From contig DBXZ01000018.1 of the NCBI GenBank assembly GCA_002309795.1, forward strand, positions 1-15,260: a DNA stretch of 15,260 nt, given 5' to 3'. The position numbers and the translations under genes are program-made. Origin of the DNA: Bacteroidales bacterium UBA1199 (lineage in GTDB: Bacteria > Bacteroidota > Bacteroidia > Bacteroidales > UBA932). Shown here piece by piece: positions 12,153 to 15,260 of the stretch. A model generated the notes under the pieces. That model had not been told where the DNA came from. It was given only the letters and a program-made list of their open reading frames with translations, and made no database searches. Numbering within the stretch: position 1 is the first letter of the stretch; every line of letters starts with the position of its first letter.

Positions 12153-14690
12153 TTAAACGAACTTACTGCCTTCGCCCTCGCGGAAGCCCAGCAGGAAACT
12201 GGCGATATCCATCCGCTTGCGTCCGGCCGCCTGCAGTTCCAAGATCCGGATCGCATCGCGTCCGCAACGCACCTGCAGCCAGGATTTTCCATCGGTAGTA
12301 ATAGCACCAGGACCCGTAAGGCTGAGCGACGCTTGCGTAGCGAGGATTTTTTCATCCGAGCGCAGCAAGACGTCCGAAGCCGGAGGGTCCGAGCAGAGCG
12401 AGACACCGGAGGCCGAAGGGTCCGATTCTGCAGTCGCTGTGTCTCGAACGACATACGCCTCATAGATCTTCACCGGAACCTCCTCGCCCGAAGCCGTTAC
12501 CAGCGTAGCGGCAGCGGCGGGATAGGGACTCAGGCCCCGGATCAGGTTATTGACCTCGCGGGCATTGCGGCTCCAGTCAATGTGCGCGAGCTCCCGCGTC
12601 AGTTTCGGAGCCGGACGCAGCTTGACGTGTTCCACATCCTGCGCCTGCGGCCTGGTCCGGTGGTCGCGGATCTCCTCCGCGGTCTGGACCACGAGCTCCG
12701 AGCCCATCTCCATCAACGTATCGTGCAGCGATCCGGCATTGTCGTAATCCTCAATCAGATAACTCTTCTGCTTGAGAATCCGCCCGGTATCGATCTGCTC
12801 GTCGATCATAAAGGTCGTGACGCCCGTCTGCCGTTCCCCGTTGATCAGCGCCCAGTTGATGGGGGCGGCGCCGCGGTACTGCGGCAGCAGGGATGCGTGC
12901 AGGTTGAAGGTGCCCAGACGCGGCATGGCCCAGACTTCGCGCGGCAGCATCCGGAAGGCCACCACCACAAAGAGGTTGGCCTTGTACGAAGCCAGCTGGG
13001 CGAGGAACTCCGGATCGCGCAACTTCTCCGGCTGCAGCACCGGAATGCCGTGTTCCACCGCGTAGCGCTTGACGGCGCTCTCGTTCACCTTGAGTCCGCG
13101 GCCGCTCGGCTTGTCGGGCACGGTCACCACCGCACGCACGTCGAATCCGGCCTTGAGCAGCGCATCAAGCGGGCCGCAGGCGAACTCCGGCGTACCCATA
13201 TAGACGATCCGGATGCGGCCGAAATCCTTGCGTAAGAGGTTGCGGACCTTGAAATAGCCGCGTTTTATCCACTTGCCCAGATTCTTGAAGAAGACCTTGT
13301 AGCTGTCGAAGTTGACCAGCGAAGAGTCCTTGGTGGAACGGTAGGTCAGGTAGATGCCGATCGGCAGCAGGATGGCCGTGGAGATGAAGGTTCCTTCGAA
13401 CGGGGTGATGGTTCCCTCGCGGGCCAGCTTCTTGCCGGTGATATCGATAATGTAGTAAATCAGGAAGAAGAAGATCGAGATGATTACCGGCGTACCGAAT
13501 CCGCCCTTGCGGATAATCGCGCCCAGCGGTCCCCCGATAAAGAAGAAGATGAAGCAGGCAATGCTGAGCGTGAACTTGCGGTACCATTCGATATCCGTGC
13601 GCCGCAGCGGATCTACATAGTGGTAGTCTTCGCGCGCGCAGTTCTCGATCTGGTCGATCATGACCGGCAGGTTGCTGGCGGCATTGCGCAGGGCCGTTCT
13701 GCGCGTATCCAGGGGCAGGTTGTCCAGCAGCGTATCGGTCGCGAGGTTGCCCCGCTGCTTTTCCGCACGCCAGGTGGAATCCAGCTGGTAATTGAAATCG
13801 AGCGACGAGGTGCGGATCAGGCGCTGCCGCTGGAAAATGCGCAGCGAATCGTATTTGTGGGAGATGGAATCGCGGTCGTGGCTGAGTGCCCGGAGCCCTT
13901 TGGCCATCACCTCGTCGCCGAAACGGTCGTCGTCGGAACGGGTGAAGGTATAGTTGTCCAGGCAGATGATCAGCTCCTGTTCATTGAACTTCAGCCGGTT
14001 CAGATCCAGCGTCGTGTCACGGTAACTCATCCGGTTGGTCTCCTGGTAGGAGCAGCCGTCGTAGAGGTGGAACACCAGGTTCTGCTTGTCGGGCGAGATG
14101 GCCATCCGGCCCGAGTCGGCCAGCGTGATGCAGGTGTTGCCGTTGCGGGCGGTGTGGTCGTAGATGATGAGTTTGTGCATCATCTTGGTCCGGTCGTCGC
14201 GGCTCTCAATCCGGAGAATGTAGCCGTCAATGCCGTCGTAGAAGGTGCCGGTCGGTATCTTGATCTCCTCTTTGGTCTTGCGGATGTCGTCGCGCAGCGT
14301 GTAGATCTTGCTGTAGGAGACCGGAATCAGGTTGTTGGCCGCGAAGAACGCACCGATACTGATAATCACGGAGACCCAGATCAGCGGCTTGAGGATGCGC
14401 GGCAGCGAGATGCCGGCCGCCTTCATGGCCAGCAGCTCGTTCTTTTCGCCCATACCGCCCAGGGTCATGATGGAGGCGAGCAGCGTGGCCAGCGGCAAGG
14501 CCATGGGAATCAGCGTGCAGGCCGCCCAGCCCAGGAATTCCAGAATCACGCCCAAACCGAGTCCCTTCCCCACCAGTTCGTCGATATAGACCCAGAGGAA
14601 CTGCAGTGCCAGGGTGAATATGACGAGAAAGAAGGTGACGAAGAACGGTCCTATGAAGGACTTGATCAGGAACCGGTCGAGCTTCTTCAT
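12153..14690 (-). CDS. Fusion of LptF/LptG-family LPS export permease with methionyl-tRNA formyltransferase
   Basis: One uninterrupted frame encodes 845 residues. Residues 1 to about 490 are a YjgP/YjgQ-family permease: three transmembrane helices at about 12-36, 48-76 and 98-122, a periplasmic beta-domain to about 370, and three more helices at about 372-394, 400-418 and 432-450. LptF and LptG form the inner-membrane part of the LptB2FG LPS extractor. Residues from about 491 are Fmt, which formylates Met-tRNA: RIVYMGTPEFA, NLHASLLPQYRGAAP (Asn596, His598), IDTG (Asp634) and the C-terminal tRNA-binding domain (SRNAREVNNLIRGLSPYP; ILELQAAGRKRM). No ATG, GTG or TTG lies in frame at the junction except Met498, which would remove the first Fmt strand. 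Both LptG termini are cytosolic, so the topology is workable. An in-frame tandem repeat sits at 756-789. Flanking gaps are 18 bp (alaS) and 12 bp (thiN). Confidence 0.9.
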   Translation of the reverse strand: MKKLDRFLIKSFIGPFFVTFFLVIFTLALQFLWVYIDELVGKGLGLGVILEFLGWAACTLIPMALPLATLLASIMTLGGMGEKNELLAMKAAGISLPRILKPLIWVSVIISIGAFFAANNLIPVSYSKIYTLRDDIRKTKEEIKIPTGTFYDGIDGYILRIESRDDRTKMMHKLIIYDHTARNGNTCITLADSGRMAISPDKQNLVFHLYDGCSYQETNRMSYRDTTLDLNRLKFNEQELIICLDNYTFTRSDDDRFGDEVMAKGLRALSHDRDSISHKYDSLRIFQRQRLIRTSSLDFNYQLDSTWRAEKQRGNLATDTLLDNLPLDTRRTALRNAASNLPVMIDQIENCAREDYHYVDPLRRTDIEWYRKFTLSIACFIFFFIGGPLGAIIRKGGFGTPVIISIFFFLIYYIIDITGKKLAREGTITPFEGTFISTAILLPIGIYLTYRSTKDSSLVNFDSYKVFFKNLGKWIKRGYFKVRNLLRKDFGRIRIVYMGTPEFACGPLDALLKAGFDVRAVVTVPDKPSGRGLKVNESAVKRYAVEHGIPVLQPEKLRDPEFLAQLASYKANLFVVVAFRMLPREVWAMPRLGTFNLHASLLPQYRGAAPINWALINGERQTGVTTFMIDEQIDTGRILKQKSYLIEDYDNAGSLHDTLMEMGSELVVQTAEEIRDHRTRPQAQDVEHVKLRPAPKLTRELAHIDWSRNAREVNNLIRGLSPYPAAAATLVTASGEEVPVKIYEAYVVRDTATAESDPSASGVSLCSDPPASDVLLRSDEKILATQASLSLTGPGAITTDGKSWLQVRCGRDAIRILELQAAGRKRMDIASFLLGFREGEGSKFV
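12324..12425 (-). repeat. In-frame 33-bp tandem repeats inside the Fmt C-terminal domain
   Basis: On the minus strand, units at 12425-12393 and 12392-12360 (33 bp each, 25 of 33 positions equal by my count) are followed by a diverged 36-bp unit at 12359-12324. All start with TCGGA. The encoded units are SDPSASGVSLC, SDPPASDVLLR and SDEKILATQASL (residues 756-789). They interrupt the Fmt C-terminal domain between IYEAYVV and GPGAI, where related proteins have only a short turn. Confidence 0.8.
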
Positions 14691-14708
14691 GCGTGCGTTG
14701 CGAGCGTG

Positions 14709-15260
14709 CTATCTTGTGGCGAGTTCTATCAGTTTGCGTTCAGCTTCGGCCAGTGCGTCGGGGTTCTTGCCGCCGGCGGTTGCCAGGAACTTCTGGCCGC
14801 CGCCACCGCCCTGGATAAGCTTGGCGGCTTCGCGGACGTCGGCAGCGGCATCGGCACCGGCTGCCACCAGGTCGTCGGTGTACATCAGCGTCAGGCAGGC
14901 CTTGCCGTCCGGGGTGCGGAAGGCGGCTGCGAATACGGTGGCCGTCGATTCGTTGTGGAGCATGAAGGCCATGTTGCGGATATCGTCGGAGCTGTAGGTG
15001 CCCTGCGGCAGGATCACCACCTTGCGGCCGTTCATCTCGCGCGCTTCGCCCGTCAGTTTGTCTTTCAGTTCGGCGAGCTTCTTGCGCTCGACCTCCGCGA
15101 TGGTGATGCGCATCGATTCGTTCTCCGCAATCATCTTTTCGATGGCCGGAACCACGTTCGGCACGTTGTTGAAGAGCGCGCGGACCGCTGCATAGGCGTC
15201 GGCGTCGGCCTCGGCCAGTTCGCAGGCCTTCGCGCCGGTCACGGCCTCGATACGGCGCAC
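14709..15260 (-). CDS. alaS: Alanyl-tRNA synthetase, C-terminal part (5' end outside window)
   Basis: This is the last 183 codons of a gene that is normally about 870-880 codons long in Bacteroidota. The frame is open at the window edge. The first visible residues, RRIEAVTG, close the editing domain of alanyl-tRNA synthetase, and are not a true start. A helical coiled-coil linker follows (about 45-75, ENESMRITIAEVERKKLAELK). The C-terminal DHHA1-type domain ends in IQGGGGGQKFLATAGGKNPDAL, the glycine-rich signature that contacts the tRNA elbow and links the aminoacylation and editing sites. The enzyme charges tRNA-Ala with alanine in the cytosol and clears mischarged Ser or Gly. The stop lies 18 bp before the LptG-Fmt start on the same strand, suggesting co-transcription. 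Confidence 0.95.
   Translation of the reverse strand: MRRIEAVTGAKACELAEADADAYAAVRALFNNVPNVVPAIEKMIAENESMRITIAEVERKKLAELKDKLTGEAREMNGRKVVILPQGTYSSDDIRNMAFMLHNESTATVFAAAFRTPDGKACLTLMYTDDLVAAGADAAADVREAAKLIQGGGGGQKFLATAGGKNPDALAEAERKLIELATR

Noticed and set aside
12324..12425. CRISPR array
   Set aside because: There are only two to three diverged units with no spacers, and they are translated in frame within Fmt.
11640..13235. A 531-codon plus-strand open frame opposite thiN and fmt
   Set aside because: Its composition follows from antisense reading of well-recognised genes; no recognisable protein features.

Overview
The window looks like chromosomal DNA from a Bacteroidota, most likely Bacteroidales, with a GC-rich background (about 55-60% in lines I counted by hand). 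Three things support this: several promoters fit the Bacteroidota sigma form TTTG-N19-TAnnTTTG, some at exact spacing; protein types are typical of the group (GSCFA-domain protein, TPR/transmembrane/HTH regulator, short outer-membrane beta-barrels, SDR-type threonine dehydrogenase); and most starts lack a strong Shine-Dalgarno. A Rikenellaceae/Alistipes-like source is possible, but I cannot place the genus.

Layout. (1) 1-2214: a partial NAD-dependent threonine dehydrogenase (minus) sits 12 bp from a divergent queG (epoxyqueuosine reductase), which overlaps a GSCFA-domain gene by 11 bp. (2) 2371-6941: a five-gene, all-plus block for the cell envelope. It holds a lipobox-bearing TPR sensor with an inner transmembrane helix and C-terminal helix-turn-helix, a beta-barrel protein, two lipoproteins of unknown family and a second beta-barrel. 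Much of it is AT-rich (38-47% GC in sampled lines), and it ends in a strong bidirectional hairpin terminator. (3) 7003-10562, minus: ornithine aminotransferase (rocD), with its own near-perfect promoter, downstream of hydE and hydF, two maturases of [FeFe]-hydrogenase. (4) 10648-11505: a secreted esterase transcribed divergently from hydF. (5) 11502-15260, minus: the end of alaS, then one 845-codon reading frame joining an LptF/LptG-type permease to methionyl-tRNA formyltransferase, then thiamine pyrophosphokinase. Spacings of 18 and 12 bp suggest one operon.

How the genes work together. Most are housekeeping: tRNA charging, formylation and queuosine modification, LPS export, thiamine cofactor, amino-acid catabolism and hydrogenase maturation. 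The envelope block is the accessory part. Its regulator and its first beta-barrel gene share a matching promoter and start region, which suggests common control. The most unusual features are the LptG-Fmt fusion, an in-frame 33-bp tandem repeat inside its Fmt part, and the uncharacterised envelope block.

No gap between genes exceeds 300 bases; the longest are 4021-4182 and 2215-2370, both described below. I saw no tRNA, rRNA, CRISPR array, insertion sequence or phage gene.
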